In this document: piece by piece, positions 1 to 11,877 of the stretch
Layout of the letters: each line of letters opens with the position of its first letter
Numbering within the stretch: the stretch's first letter is position 1
NCBI GenBank assembly: GCA_019722365.1
Contig: JADFUC010000696.1
Span: forward strand, 1 to 64,000
From: Lithospermum erythrorhizon
Lineage: Eukaryota > Streptophyta > Magnoliopsida > Boraginales > Boraginaceae
Length of the DNA stretch: 64,000 bases
Reading direction: 5' to 3'
Notes under the pieces: generated by a model
Told to the model about the DNA's origin: nothing
Database searches by the model: none
The model's input: the letters and a program-made list of their open reading frames with translations, nothing else
Position numbers and translations under genes: made by a program

Positions 1-3000
1 ATGTTGTACTTCGTTCAGTTACGTATTGCTATATGATAGCAGGTGTGGTAGAACTTGCCAAGTAATTATGATCCACACTTTCAAATTATTGCTTCTGTGG
101 CATGATTACATAGACTATTGGTAAGAAAGTAGAAAGGAAAATGCCAAATAATCATGAGTTGAGGAGTAACATTCCCATTTCCCTGCGCCAATGATACTTT
201 CATAGTCATAAATTTGTATATTTCTAATTTGTGTATTAAGGCATTTATAAAATGGTGAGCCGAGATCATAATTCAAGCAGTCCATAGAAAGGGTCAATTC
301 ATATAACCTTGGGTTAGCGATGCAGACTTATAGATTTTTTGGATTTCCTCTTTTCCACAGAGCTGGTTTTCTGATCTTTAGGCCCATTCTCCCCTCACTT
401 GTTAACTGTACCCAGATTGAACCAAACACTCAGATCTTTCAAAAGTAAAACTGACGAGAAACATGACGTCCTCGGAAGGAATCAAGTACTTATATCGTCA
501 TCAACTTTCTGCGTAAATGCATCATCGATAATAATTGGACCAGTCAAGGTAGATGCAATATCAAAACAAAAAATTGAAAGTGAGGTATAAAGGGAGCAGT
601 GATCTTCATGTGAGTAAATTCAAGTATAATTGTAACCTCAAAATTGCAAGATACATGCTTGTAAATTAATGTTATCATGGAAAAGTTCAGCATTTTATAG
701 AGCCTCCAAAGGTCCAATGGTACACTATTCTAGTCAAAGGTGTTCATCAAAGTTCTTTAGATAGCGTGCAAATCAATACATCAAAAATTTAAAGGGCTGT
801 TTTGGTTCAATTGAAAATATAGCGTAGAGTTCTATTTAGCTTCAAACTTTATAATAACTTCAACTTTAAATTTATTATTTTGTTGTCAACTAAGTTGTCA
901 ATCAGTCTCTACTTATCAATTCAATTTATTCGTGGACGAGCCTATTTACAGCGAGCTATGCTGATTACTAATCCTGTGTTCTCTAATAATCTGGCTACAA
1001 TCCTACTTTACCATTCTCTTGTGTGGTCTTCTTTGGATGACTCAATTTAAAATTAAAATGTACTTACAATCAAGACTCAAGTAGGTCAATTGGAATCTCA
1101 CAAATAGATAGAAAACTGGAGCTTCAGATTACTAGTGAACTATACTTCTTTCCTTAATTCCATCACTCGCTATAGAAACCACATGATGAAACAATAACAA
1201 TTCGCTTGACATAAAATTACCAAGATCTGGATTTGGAACAAGAGAATCTTAAATTTAAGCTGTACTGATGAAAATAGATCAACGGTGGACAACATAGATT
1301 TTAAACTCCATCACTAGCCCCTCCTTGTGCCAATTTAGCTACTTAAAGGAGATAAATCCTTCTGTAAACAGTAACATACAAGCAAGTTTATAAATATGTT
1401 CTTAATTAGTATCATGCCTACTCTCAGTTAAAAGAAGGTAATACTACCTGGATTTCATCCATGCTCAAAGAAGCATGAGAGATGTCCAGAAAAATCTTGG
1501 TCAAAAGAAATCCATCACAATCATCATTAGTGAAGTGATCTTAAAAACAGAATAAGTTTATACTTGATAGTAAACAGCCTTAGTAAGACACTTAGGTACC
1601 GTACTAGGCAGACGCTTTTCGAGGTTCTCCAACGATCAGCCATTGTCCTTCTTCAGATGAAAGAGCCGTTCACGTGCACGAGTCTGAAATCAAGATCAGG
1701 TTTCAAATTCCAATCGAGAATAGCTAGTACACGACGGAGGGGGTGTGGGGGGATAGAAAGATTTTCATAATCCAAGGAAGACACACCAGCATATTGATAA
1801 AATAAATTAAGGAAGTTCAACGATAGATTTTGTGCGTAAATTTGGAACACCATAACAGACGAAGAACTTTTCACAGCAATACATGCATGTTAGTGGAGCT
1901 GAAGATTCTAAGCTTATCACAGTAACACGAAAATGAACTACAGGGCGATGGATGCATACCACACCATATCTCCAGTGTATTTCAATGTTCATGGCATGAA
2001 CAGAATCCGGGGTAGGTGTTGTACTCATGAAAGATAAATGCTCAGCATAAAAAATGCAGTCATCTTCTAAGTCAATGACAGCTCATGAGAACAAATAAGA
2101 GAAGCAATCAACTACTATAGGAATAGAAATGAGAACAACACATTAATAACATTCAAATGCTCTTCATGCCTAGAACCAACAAGGTGTTTTGCAGTTCAAC
2201 TTAACCTCCAAATGCTTTATACACAGCACAGGAGGACCCCTGAGTAGGAAGTTCTGAGCGATTCCATGAGTACTTAAAGACAATTCAGACCACTCAGCTA
2301 AGCAGAACCTTAGGAACAGAAAAAGCCCCCAAAATCGCCATATGAATGGACCGGAATCTTGAGGGCATCAAAGTACAACTCTATAGACACTTGAAGCCAC
2401 TAGTTCACCCAGAGTAAGGATTGAACCCGCCCGACCAGGACTCAACTCTTCCAGTTTCCCTTTAGCTGAATTTTCAATCTTCAAGTGTAAATAATATCAG
2501 AATAACTTTAGAGACACTTGACGGATATCATTTTCAGTGTCAAGTGCTTAGAAACACCACCAGCCTACAATCCCTTAAGATAAGTATAAGACCATCTTTA
2601 CATAATTAAGACTTAATGAACCATAAATAGAAATAAGGAAAACAAGAGTGTATGACAGGAAAATCTCAAGTAGAAATGAAAAGTAAACAATTTACCTGAC
2701 TTCCATTACTATCGACAAATGATTTTATGGATGATGATATTGGGCACAACCTGCTTAAATTATCTTTCTGCAATCACCATCAAGGTCTATAAACTAGACC
2801 CATTGGATGTTTTCTGCGGGATTACATGAATACTCATTTCCCACCCATATCGAAAACTTTGGAAAGTAAGCTGAGACACAAAGAGCAAAGTATACTTATC
2901 ATCAGGCAATGAAAACACAATCGGAAAAGACCAACTAAGTAATAACACTTGATCATCTTAAAAAATTCATCTGCCACAAAGCACGCCTAATAAGAGTGAA

Positions 3001-5574
3001 AATAAAGTGATTAAAAATAGTATCAACCGCGGCTCAGAAATGGTTTCGACAAGTAATACCTAAAACATGTGATTCTTTCCAAGGGTGAGGCAGATGAATT
3101 TTCCTATTTTAAAATATTTTCACCTAAATGATACATAAGTCCTTGGCATGAGAAGAACTAGCAATAGGAATGATGACTGACTTCAAGAACTGAAGAAGAA
3201 AGACAAGCTAAAAAATTGAGTTCATATCACCTCTGATAAATGTGGTTCTAACTTAGGACCATGCCCAGGCTCATCAACATCCAATCCACATATGCGACAA
3301 CAGCGTCAAAGCTCTCATCATCCAGCTGAACAATAATAAAATATCTTTTAGAAACTTCATACGTATGAATGGCTGTGATACTGACTCAAATGAAGTATAA
3401 AGGGTCCAGAAAAAGAAAAATGAAGGGGTTTGAATAGGTGTCATCTTTTCTTCCACACAACTGACTTCATATTTACTCCGGGAAATGTCTCATAAATTGT
3501 AAACACCATCTTTCTTTTGAAACTGTCCATTTATGCTTTGGAGGACTATCTGACAGTCTGTCCACAACCCTGAATGCTTAAATTAAAGAAGTAAGCATTC
3601 TTCCTAAAGCACAATTTTTTAAAATTTTGAACTCAAGTATTGGTGTATATGTAATATAACATTTAACTAGAACTATAAAATAAGATAGTATTTTCAACCT
3701 AGTTTACTATTAACACAATACTTTTAATCCAAATGAAAGTTATACATCTCAATTAAAAACACCAAGTGTGTTAATTTTGACAATTGAAAATCCAATGGGC
3801 AAATCTTTTTTGAAATGGGGGAGTATACTCTTTTAGCATTGAACTACCTGCAATAATTTTTTTCCGAGATGCTTTCGATCATTTTACGCATTGATCTACA
3901 ACATTTCTATCCAACAAGCAAGGTACCATTTTTTCAAAGAGAGGCATTTTTACAATGCCTAACAACCCTTCATCTCATTCGGTCTTTCACATAAGTCAAC
4001 CATCAAAAAATGGAAAATCTTTTGTAAGACAAAGCAAACATTTTTCCCATATATTATACTAACATTGACTACATTTCTACCCAATAAACAACAATCAAGA
4101 CCCTATTTTCCAATACACATATCATTCATATCCATAACCCCACTTCATCTAAAGCTGATCTCTTAAATAAAATCAACCATCAAAATTCACAATTTGGACA
4201 ATCTTTTTCGGTTCTAAATTCAAAACTATGCGAATATACACCACTTTCTCAATTATATCATTTTCCTCGAATTGAACAACAATAAAAACACCATTTTCCA
4301 ACACTTCCATATCATTTATATCCATAACCCCATGCATCTGAACCGCTCATAAAGTTAACCATCAAAACTCTTGATAATCTTTTTGGGACAAAATCAAATA
4401 TTATTTACAGATGCTCAGTTATATAACATTCCCTAAGCAACAATCAAACACAATTTCCAATGCATATGATTCATATACATAACACCCACTTCATCTCAAG
4501 CCATTTTCATAAAGTCCAACGATCAAATTCAAAATAGGACAATCTTTTTAGGACTAAGTTAAATAGCCTATGCAATCTACACTTCTCACAATTACTATCA
4601 TTTTCCTTCCATTGAACAACAATCAAGACACCATTTTTCAATACCTGCATATTCATATATATAACAACAATCAAAAATCAAAATTGAACACTCTTTTCAA
4701 GACAAAACAGATTCAAATATACACCATTTCATCTCAATTATACAACATTTCCCTAGCATTGAACATTCTCTACCCAACAAAACGACAATCAAGACCCCAT
4801 TTTTCCATACCTACATCATTCATCCATAACAACAATCAAATTCAAAACTGGACAATCTTTTTGAGACAACAAAGGATCCAAATACTTACATTTTTCATAC
4901 CTGCATATCAGTCATACCCATAACAATCAAGACAGCATTTTGCAGTACCAAAATTGAAAACTGGACAATCTTTTTGGGACAAAAAAACAACCAAAACCCC
5001 ATTTTCCACTACATATCATTCATATCATACAACAATCAAATTCAAAACCGGACAATCTTTGGGACAAACAAAACAATAATGCCCATTTTCCATACCTACA
5101 TATCAGTCATATTCATAAATCCCGCTTCATCTCAAACCCATTTCACATAAACAAAATCAACCATCAAATTGAAAACACAGGACAATCTTTTGAGACAAAC
5201 AACAATATTACATACCTGCATGCTAAGGTCATATCCATAACACGCCGCCATCTCCTTCCTGACCTAACATTCTTCCTCAACATCCCCGTTATCGCCACTT
5301 TGGAGAAGTCAATATTGGTGATCCCCTTAAACCCCTCATCATACAAATACTCCGATAGCCTCGAGTTCCCGCAACCGGGAACCAATATCTGCGAACCCCC
5401 ATCTAATGAATTGAGATGGGGAAGTAGAGGGGATTTGAGGTCTTCCCATTCGGCAATACCACTCAGATGCATCAGACTGATCTGATGGTGAAGAAGGTGT
5501 CCCAGTTATCTTTTGCTTGTGAAGTCACCTAGGGTTTAAGCTCTTCTTGGTTTGTTTTTCTGCTTTTTGTTCAT
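1..5574 (-). CDS. METTL13: METTL13-type methyltransferase gene, 3' part off window, frame broken
   Basis: The family (METTL13/eEF1A-KNMT) is a SAM-dependent methyltransferase acting on eEF1A. Exon 1 (5,574 down to 5,216, donor CAG|gtatg) encodes the SAM-binding motif LVPGCGNSRLSEYLYD and then NIDFSKVAITGMLRKNVR. Further pieces on the minus strand are 3,325-3,231 (LDDESFDAVV, then GPKLEPHLSE in another frame), 3,103-3,060 (GKFICLTL), 2,870-2,696 (GWEMSIHVIPQKTSNG), about 1,683-1,575 (SSEEGQWLIVGEPRKAS), 1,544-1,449 (LTKIFLDISHASLSMDEIQ) and about 590-412 (LTGPIIIDDAF, FLPSED, ERSECLVQS). These follow the family order; the C-terminal domain would lie left of position 1. Most pieces need a 1-base shift or read through a stop, for example TAG near 2,797. 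Splice sites are mostly intact. It may be a recent pseudogene or a real gene with sequence errors. Family assignment is firm; functionality is doubtful. Confidence 0.8.
3940..5212. repeat. degenerate tandem repeat filling METTL13-type intron 1
   Basis: About nine diverged copies of a unit carrying GGACAATCTTTTTGGGACAA occur near 4,013, 4,196, 4,374, 4,539, 4,690, 4,851, 4,963, 5,051 and 5,183. Each is linked to companion blocks (caaTCAAGACcCCATTTTCC, CATATCATTCATATCCATAA, and CACTTCATCTCAA then CATAAAgTCAACcATCAAATTC). Spacing varies between about 90 and 180 bp because blocks are gained or lost. The last copy ends just before the exon 1 donor. I see no coding potential; the long open frame at 4,570-4,923 is repeat sequence. 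Confidence 0.8.
5216..5574 (-). CDS. METTL13: METTL13-type exon 1 with start codon
   Basis: The ATG at 5,574-5,572 opens MNKKQKNKPR, a Lys-rich start like that of plant METTL13 homologues. The similarity then moves through frames: TLGDFTSK, DNWDTFFTIRS, and from 5,472 the long open stretch from EWEDLKSPLLPHL to LRKNVR. Near 5,250 the expected RWRVMDMT reads as RRWRRVMDMT, with an extra base pattern. The donor CAG|gtatgtaa follows at 5,216/5,215. The frame changes sit near 5,541, 5,505, 5,455 and 5,250. This exon supplies the glycine-rich SAM-binding loop, so it anchors the family call. Confidence 0.75.
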
Positions 5575-5654
5575 TATGGTGATCATTTTGCCCATTTGGG
5601 AGTAGGGAGTATAGGGCTTTGAGGTTTGGAAGGTTTAAGAAAGAAAGAGTGAAC

Positions 5655-5871
5655 CAGATTCTTGTCTAATAAAGGGAATTTCATTTAAATGTGCAATGTG
5701 ATATTTAAAATGAAATAAAGACATTTTTGAATAGTATTAAGGGGTAATTTTGTATTATAAATGCCATCCATTGCTACATAATAAGCACATTAAAAATTTC
5801 AAAAAGAAAGAACATATATCATTGAATACTTTGTGTTAGTTTAAATACATTTGATATCGGTTTTTATAACA
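5655..5871 (+). repeat. 5' LTR of Copia element
   Basis: It aligns with 11,878-12,101 through CTTG..CTAATAAA, TTTGAATAGTATTAAGGGGT, CCATTGCTACATAATAA, AAGAAAGAACATATAT and TTTGATATC.G.TTTTTATAACA. The internal sequence then starts with CGTTATAAACCTGATGCA, in the place of a primer-binding site. The first 30 or so bases are poorly conserved. Confidence 0.75.
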
Positions 5872-5929
5872 CGTTATAAACCTGATGCATCTACATAGTA
5901 GCTAGCACTATTAGGTATATTATATATCT

Positions 5930-6300
5930 TATCACTTTTGATATTTATTTTTGTTATATATTTACCCCTATTATAGATAGCGGTAATATATCGAGTATTC
6001 TATAGTGAGGCGGATATTATTATTTATGTTTACCCATAATATAGATAACTTCGCTATATGTCAAGTATTCTATAATCAGGAAGCGTTTATTATTATTTTA
6101 TGTTTACCCACATTATAGATAACTAGCTATATCTCAAGTATTTATTTTATAATTAGAGCCTATTATATGAATGGCGGCTATATGTCAAGTGATACATAGT
6201 CGGGCGTTATTATTTATTATTATTACGTTATTTGCTCTTGTTATAGAAGCAGCATCTCCATCTAGTGATCTATAATAAGCGTGGCTATTATGGAAAAGCG
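5930..6300 (+). repeat. degenerate tandem repeat in Copia leader
   Basis: Roughly five imperfect copies of a 70-90 bp unit, built from TTTATGTTTACCCATATTATAGATAA, then TAGCTATATGTCAAGTATTCTATAATC, then GG.GGCGTTATTATTA. They lie between the 5' LTR and gag. The unit includes GC-containing words (GAGGCGGA, GAAGCGT, GGCGGCTATATG) in otherwise AT-only sequence. No protein is encoded. Confidence 0.6.
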
Positions 6301-6693
6301 GCATCCCGAAATCAGTACTGTAATAAGCATAGTTATTTTGAGTGGAAGTTAAATCTCCATATCGTGTTATTTACTTATAACTTGGTGGAGTATAAAACAC
6401 CCCACTTATATTATTATCTCACTATTGTGCTATCATATTTTATTTGTTATTGGCATGAATTATTTGTTTATAATCATATATATTATATTATCATATGTGT
6501 TCATTTATCATGATCATGCATTATGTGCATTCTACTGACTACATCATATTTTAACACACTTAAAATATTTTTTCCTTCCATTTTCTACTTGATAATGAGC
6601 AATTAAAATTAATATTTTTTTCCTATCCTCAAGCGATTAAATGCTTGGTAATAAAAACGGTAACAATAACGGACACTTCTCAAAATTTCACCC

Positions 6694-6701
6694 TATAAAT
6701 A
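6694..6701 (+). promoter_or_regulatory. TATA box before signal-peptide exon
   Basis: TATAAATA in the context CACCCTATAAATACTTC lies 61 bp upstream of the ATG at 6,762, followed by a pyrimidine-rich start-site-like stretch. This is a normal plant core-promoter layout. Whether it is active is unknown. Confidence 0.4.
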
Positions 6702-6761
6702 CTTCATTCCCTTCCACATTTCTAAACATCTTTCTCAAAGTATTTTATAAACAGATTCACA

Positions 6762-7133
6762 ATGGCAAAATATTTTCTAGTGTTTGTCACTATAATGGCA
6801 CTCTCTCTTTTCATAATGGGTTTTATTAAAGTTGAAGAGATAGGTAAGGGAATGACAACATTTTTGGTAATTAGTATTTTACCATTTCTAATCTTAGCGG
6901 ATTGTTTATTTTTTGTTTCGATAGAATTTCATGAAGAGTGAACATGGTATTTGTAATTGAATAAGATTTCAATCTATGTATTGAATGCGAGAATGTAATA
7001 TTGAATAAAATGTCATTTTTCATATTGATTGCGTTTGTTTTGTGATTTAGATACAACCATCAACTATAAGCTCAACCGCTCCTCTAAACCTCCAAAGGGG
7101 AGACAACTACATCTTGGGCAAACAAAGTTATAA
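6762..7133 (+). CDS. putative small secreted peptide, 2 exons, inside Copia leader
   Basis: The ATG at 6,762 opens MAKYFLVFVTIMALSLF then IMGFIKVEEI, a textbook signal peptide: a Lys near the start, then about 18 hydrophobic residues. A phase-1 donor (ATAG|gtaagg) follows at 6,843. An acceptor, tgtgatttag, ends at 7,050. Splicing there gives a 54-residue product whose mature part is basic (KLNRSSKPPKGRQLHLGQ). It stops at 7,131-7,133. Genes for small secreted proteins often have such a phase-1 intron after the signal peptide. However, the second exon overlaps the start of gag in another frame (TISSTAPLNLQRGDNYI), so exon 2 may be fortuitous. The TATA box and exon 1 look like a captured gene start. 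No cysteine pattern and no known family. Confidence 0.3.
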
Positions 7134-8083
7134 GATATCTCGGATGTAGGGGCTTGAAAAAATCCTACTTGGGAGATAGATAATGCTGGAAACATCATAA
7201 ATGATTGGAAGAAGAAAAACTTTACATGAAAAAATCTAAAGCCATAAGACTAATGATGGATCATCTTGATGATACTCTACAATTAGAATATCTGAATGTA
7301 GAGGATCCTAAGTTCTTATGGGAAGAACTCAAAGAAAGATTTGGATACCCAAGGGAAGTTCTTTTACTGCGTATGTCGATAAGATGAGGAACAGCGAGAG
7401 TTCAAGACTTTAAAAGTGTTATTGATTACAACTCGCCTTGGCCCCAAAATTGTATCACAATTAGAATATTGTGTAAAAATTGTGAAGGGAAAAATTAGAA
7501 AAAACATTTTCAACGTTTCATAATACAAATATTGTTGCAGAACAATATAGAATGAGGGAATATAAAAATATTTGAGAATTGGTGCATGCCCTTTTGATGG
7601 AAGAAAGAATAAATGAAGTCTTGAGAAAACCATCAGTTACACCCCCTTTGGGACAATGGCATTTCAGAAGTAAATGCAAACGACTTTTAAAAATTCGTAA
7701 TTGGATTTATGATCGGTCGGAGGTCGAGGCCGTGGTCAAGGTCGTGGTAATTTTAGGTAATTAGAATTCGTGAACAGTTTAGAGTGAATTATAGTAGACC
7801 TACCAGAAATTACCCAAATCGACAAGAAAAGGGTAAGAAAATCCAAGAAGGTTCATTGAAAAATAATGACAATTTGTGTTACAGATGCGGAAAGAAAGGT
7901 CATTGGTCTAGGGCGTGTAGAACGCCAGAATATCTTTGTAAAAGATATAAAGCATCTGTAGAAGAAAAAGGAAATGGAAAAGAAAAGGAAGTCAACTTTA
8001 ATGAACATGAACCTGAGGATGACTCTGTATATCTTGAGGCCGCAGACTTCGGTGATGGAACAAATGAAATGAACTTAGATTAA
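7051..8083 (+). pseudogene. Copia gag (broken)
   Basis: Gag-like pieces occur in order: RGDNYI near 7,096; the open stretch 7,205-7,387 with MMDHLDDTLQLEYL and FLWEELKERFGYP (UBN2-type gag); VQDFKSVIDYN near 7,400; and a basic tail. The zinc knuckle CYRCGKKGHWSRAC (CX2CX4HX4C) lies at 7,877-7,918, within the open stretch 7,784-8,083. Several frameshifts separate the pieces. The product would be the nucleocapsid/capsid protein of the element. Confidence 0.8.
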
Positions 8084-8269
8084 AGAAAATTTGATATGAT
8101 GAACTACTTTATGTTTGAATAATGTGTGATGAATAATCTTCGTGTGTCTGTATTATGTGTGACTTTAGTATGTAATGTTTGCTTTATATCTATGAAATAA
8201 TAATGTTGATTATATGTTGTGTTGATTTACTCTCTCTTAAGTCTTATATCATTACATGTTTCAAAGAAG

Positions 8270-9640
8270 GCTTAACATGAAACCTGTTGGAGACATTTGC
8301 ATCCCAGACAGTGGAACAACCCACACAATCCTCAAGAAGAAGACATATTTTACTGACATCAATCCTACCAAAGCAGTAATTAATACAATTTCAGGTCCTG
8401 CAGACTTGATTGAAGGATCAGGTAATTAATGCCCATGTTCAAAATTTGTCATTAATGACGCTTTGTATTCTCCAAAGTCAAAAAGAAACTTATTAAGTTT
8501 TAATGACATATATCGTCAAGGGTATGATACTGAAACAATAACTGAAGGTAATATGAAATACATCTGTATTACTGCTAGTGTTTTGGGAAAGAAGAAAATA
8601 TTAGAGAAACTACCAAGTACATACGATTACATTACACTTATATTCTTGAAATTGAATGTAACTTAGTAATAAAAGAGGATCCCAAAACTATGTGTTTGTG
8701 GCATGATCTTTTAGGTCATCCTGGTTCCAAAATGATAAGAAAAATAATTAAAAGTACACATGGTCATCCTTTGAAAGGTTTAAAGATTAGTAACAGAACA
8801 TGTGAAGCTTGTTCTCTAGGAAAACTAATAACTAGGCATGCACTATGCAAACTTCACACAAAATCACTGCATTCCTTGAAAGAATTCAAGGTGATATATG
8901 TAGATCTATTCATCCACCATCTGGACCATTCAGGTATTTTATGGTATTAATTGATGCATCTAGTAGATGGTCACATGTTTGTTTATTGTCAAGTCGAGAT
9001 ATGGCATTTGCAAGATTTCTTGCTCAAATAATCAAATTAAGAGCACAATTTCCTGATTATACGCAAAGAAGTTAGACGCTTGACAATGCTGGTGAATTTA
9101 CATCTGAATCATTTAATAATTATTGCATGTCAATTAAAATTACTGTTGAACATCTTGTTCCTCATGTACATACACAAAATGGTTTAGCAGAATCATTAAT
9201 TAAACGTCTTCAGTATATTGCTAGACCATTGATAATGAAATAGTACGAGTTACTATGTAAGAGGTCGCCACAATTTTACATACTGCATCATTAATACGTT
9301 TTAAGACCAAGTGCTAATTATAACATACCATATCAACTTGCAATTGGTCCAAGAACCGGATATTTCCATCTAAAGATTTTTGGATGTGTAGTTTATGTAC
9401 CAATAGCTCCACTACAAAGAACAAAGATGGGACCTCAAAGGAGGTTGGGCATATAGCAGGGTATGAGTCACCCTCTATTATTAGATATCTTGAACGCTGT
9501 ATGTGATGTTTTTCAGGCAAGGTTTGCAGAATTTGTCATTTAAATAGAGCAGGTTTTTCCTCCTCTAGGAGGAGAAAAGCTTGATCGAGAAAAGGACATA
9601 ACGTGGTATGTGCCATCTTTCTTTGTGTCCCGGGACCATT
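8270..9640 (+). pseudogene. Copia protease and integrase (broken)
   Basis: Protease: ICIPDSGTTHTIL near 8,298-8,330 carries the DSG catalytic motif. GAG-pre-integrase: MCLWHDLLGHPGSKMIRKII at 8,690-8,750 and CEACSLGK near 8,800 form the HHCC zinc finger. Integrase core: FMVLIDASSRWSHVCLL from 8,938, then a stop at 9,073, LDNAGEFTSESFN near 9,080, and PHVHTQNGLAESLIKRL near 9,165. Pieces are in more than one frame with stops between. The family cuts the polyprotein and inserts element cDNA. Confidence 0.82.
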
Positions 9641-10199
9641 ATAATAAATCATGGGAAGAAAATGTATAAAAGGCTGTGCACTTACAGGAAGCTTAGCAAA
9701 TCAATTGCCAGATTCATTTACTGATATGAAAAAGGTGACAAATCACATGTACGACTAATAATACTACTTCATTGAAATTCCGAAGCAAAATAATGTAACC
9801 ATAAGTACATCAAGGGCAAGCTTCAGGCGTGGCCGACTTTGTGGGTTCTAAGGATAAAATCCTCGAAAAAGAAAGGGTCAGAAAAGATTGATCACAGAAT
9901 GAAAGTGATTTTGATAAGACACTAAATGATAATGATAAGCCGGGATAGAAAAAGTGCTCTTGAAGAAGCACAAGATGATGAAAATGAGAGATTATTGATA
10001 ATGGGCGAAAATAAAGAATGATCTCGAGATTTCTATCAGTATGTTATCTGAGGAAATCTTTGGAACGGAAAATAAGCATATTGATGAAATATTTTGCATT
10101 CTCCATTGCATACAAATTATGAATGAAATGATGATCCTGAACCCAGTCATTGGTTGGATGTCGAAGTCGACTTGATTATTACAAATGGAAATATGCAAT

Positions 10200-11680
10200 A
10201 GATGCTGAATTGAAATCTCTTAAAATCGAAAAGTATTTGGGCCTATTGTGACTATTCCTGAGTATGAAACCTGTTGGTTATAAGTGGTATTTGTGAAAAG
10301 CGAAATGAGAAAAAGCGAGATTGCTGGAGATACAACGCTCGTCTTGTTGCACAAGATTTTTCTCAAAGACCAGGAATTGATTATGAGGTAACTTATTCTT
10401 CCGTTATGGATGTCATTACTTTTCGTTATTTAATTGGTTTGTCAGTATCTAATAATTTTGATAGGCATCTTATGGATATTACAACCTATTTATATGGATC
10501 AATTGATATTGATATACATGAAAATTCGGAAGGATTTAAATGATTGAAACATAAACCCGGATGTATTCAATTAGGTTGCAAAAGATCACTTTATGGGTTA
10601 AAATAATCCGGACGAATGTGGTATAATAGACTAAGTGAATATTTACTTAAAAGAGGACAAATCCAATAATCCTATTTGTCCTTGTGTTTTATAAAAGAAA
10701 ACAATATCTGGTTTTTGTAATCATTCTTGTCTATGTTGATGATCTAAAATATTATTGGAACTAATAAAAGAAATCAAAAGCAATGAATTACTTAAAGAAA
10801 GAACTGAAATGAAAGATCTGGGGAAGACCAGGTTTTGCCTTGGTTTACAAATTACTAGAAATGGTATTTTGGTACACCAATCAAATTACACAGAAAGGGT
10901 ATTAAAAGGTTAACATGGATAAGGCAAACCCTTTAAGTACTCCGATGATGGGCAGAACACTTATATTGAAAAGGATCATACGTCCCTAAGGAAGAAAATA
11001 GAAAAGAAGATCTTAGTCTTTAGTACCATACCTCAGTGCAATTGGAGCCTTAATGTATCTTGCTAATTGTACAAGACCTAATATAGCTTTTGCAGTGAAT
11101 TTACTAGGAAGATTTAGTTCTTGTCCTACAAAGAGACATTGGAAAGGGCTAAAACATATATTTCGATATCTTAGAGAATGCATTATGATCTTGGTTTTGT
11201 TTTATCCCTAACAATACAAAACCCGGTTTTGCTTAGTTATGCGAGATCACCGGAGTTATTTGTCAAATCCACATAATGCTAAATCACAGACTGGTATGTA
11301 TTTACATATGGTGTCACTGTAATATCCTGGAGATCCCAAAAGCAGACCCTTGTAACAACTTAACACCGTCATCTTTGATAATAGCTCCTTCCGAAGCAAG
11401 CAAAGAGTGCAGATGGTTAAGATCGGTGACACAACATGTTATTATTCAAGGAACATCGGTTTCCATTTGATAAGAATCCAGCAACAATTGTGTATGAAGA
11501 CAATCTTTGCATGTGTTACTCGAGATGAAAGGATATATCAAAAGTGATAGGATAAACACATACATAGAGTTCTTTTCCATTCACTCAAGAACTTGAAAGA
11601 AACAATGAGGTAGATATCCAGTATAATATCGTTCATGTGTGCTTGAGATCTCTTCCTAAAGGCTCTTGGGCTTATCGGTT
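10200..11680 (+). pseudogene. Copia reverse transcriptase and RNase H (broken)
   Basis: The RT starts with YNARLVAQDFSQRPGIDYE in the open stretch 10,274-10,543 and continues as FRYLIGLSVSNN. The catalytic YVDD lies at 10,732-10,743 after IIL. LKGKLKMKDLG-type and YLANCTRPNIAFAVNLLGRF motifs follow near 10,800 and 11,055. RNase H pieces include SQTG near 11,287, then VISWRSQKQTL, and EASKEC.WLRSVTQH near 11,394. At least five frame changes or stops are present. Confidence 0.82.
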
Positions 11681-11862
11681 TTCAAGAAGCACATTGAAGT
11701 GATGATCGTCACTTCGAGATCTTTGAAGAACTACTTATGTTTCATTGAGGGAGCATGCTATTGTACTCTTTCCTTATGGGGTTTGTCCCCTTTGGGTTTT
11801 GCCTCATGGGTTTTAACTAGAAGGCGACATGTGTTCCCATGTAATCGAGTATTATTTGATAT

Positions 11863-11877
11863 TTCAAAGGGAGTATT
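11863..11877 (+). other. polypurine tract of Copia element
   Basis: The purine run CAAAGGGAGTA lies directly before TGTAAATC, where the 3' LTR begins. This is the usual position of the plus-strand primer. Confidence 0.6.

Noticed and set aside
2696..2767. A 72-bp exon with acceptor at 2,768-2,770
   Set aside because: The coding similarity (IHVIPQKTSNG..LMVIAE) continues rightward across that point to 2,870, so the apparent acceptor ttgcag is coding sequence.
4570..4923. 117-codon open frame on the plus strand
   Set aside because: It lies in the intronic tandem repeat; the composition is Ile/Asn/Gln/Thr-rich from A/T/C-rich DNA and follows the repeat period.
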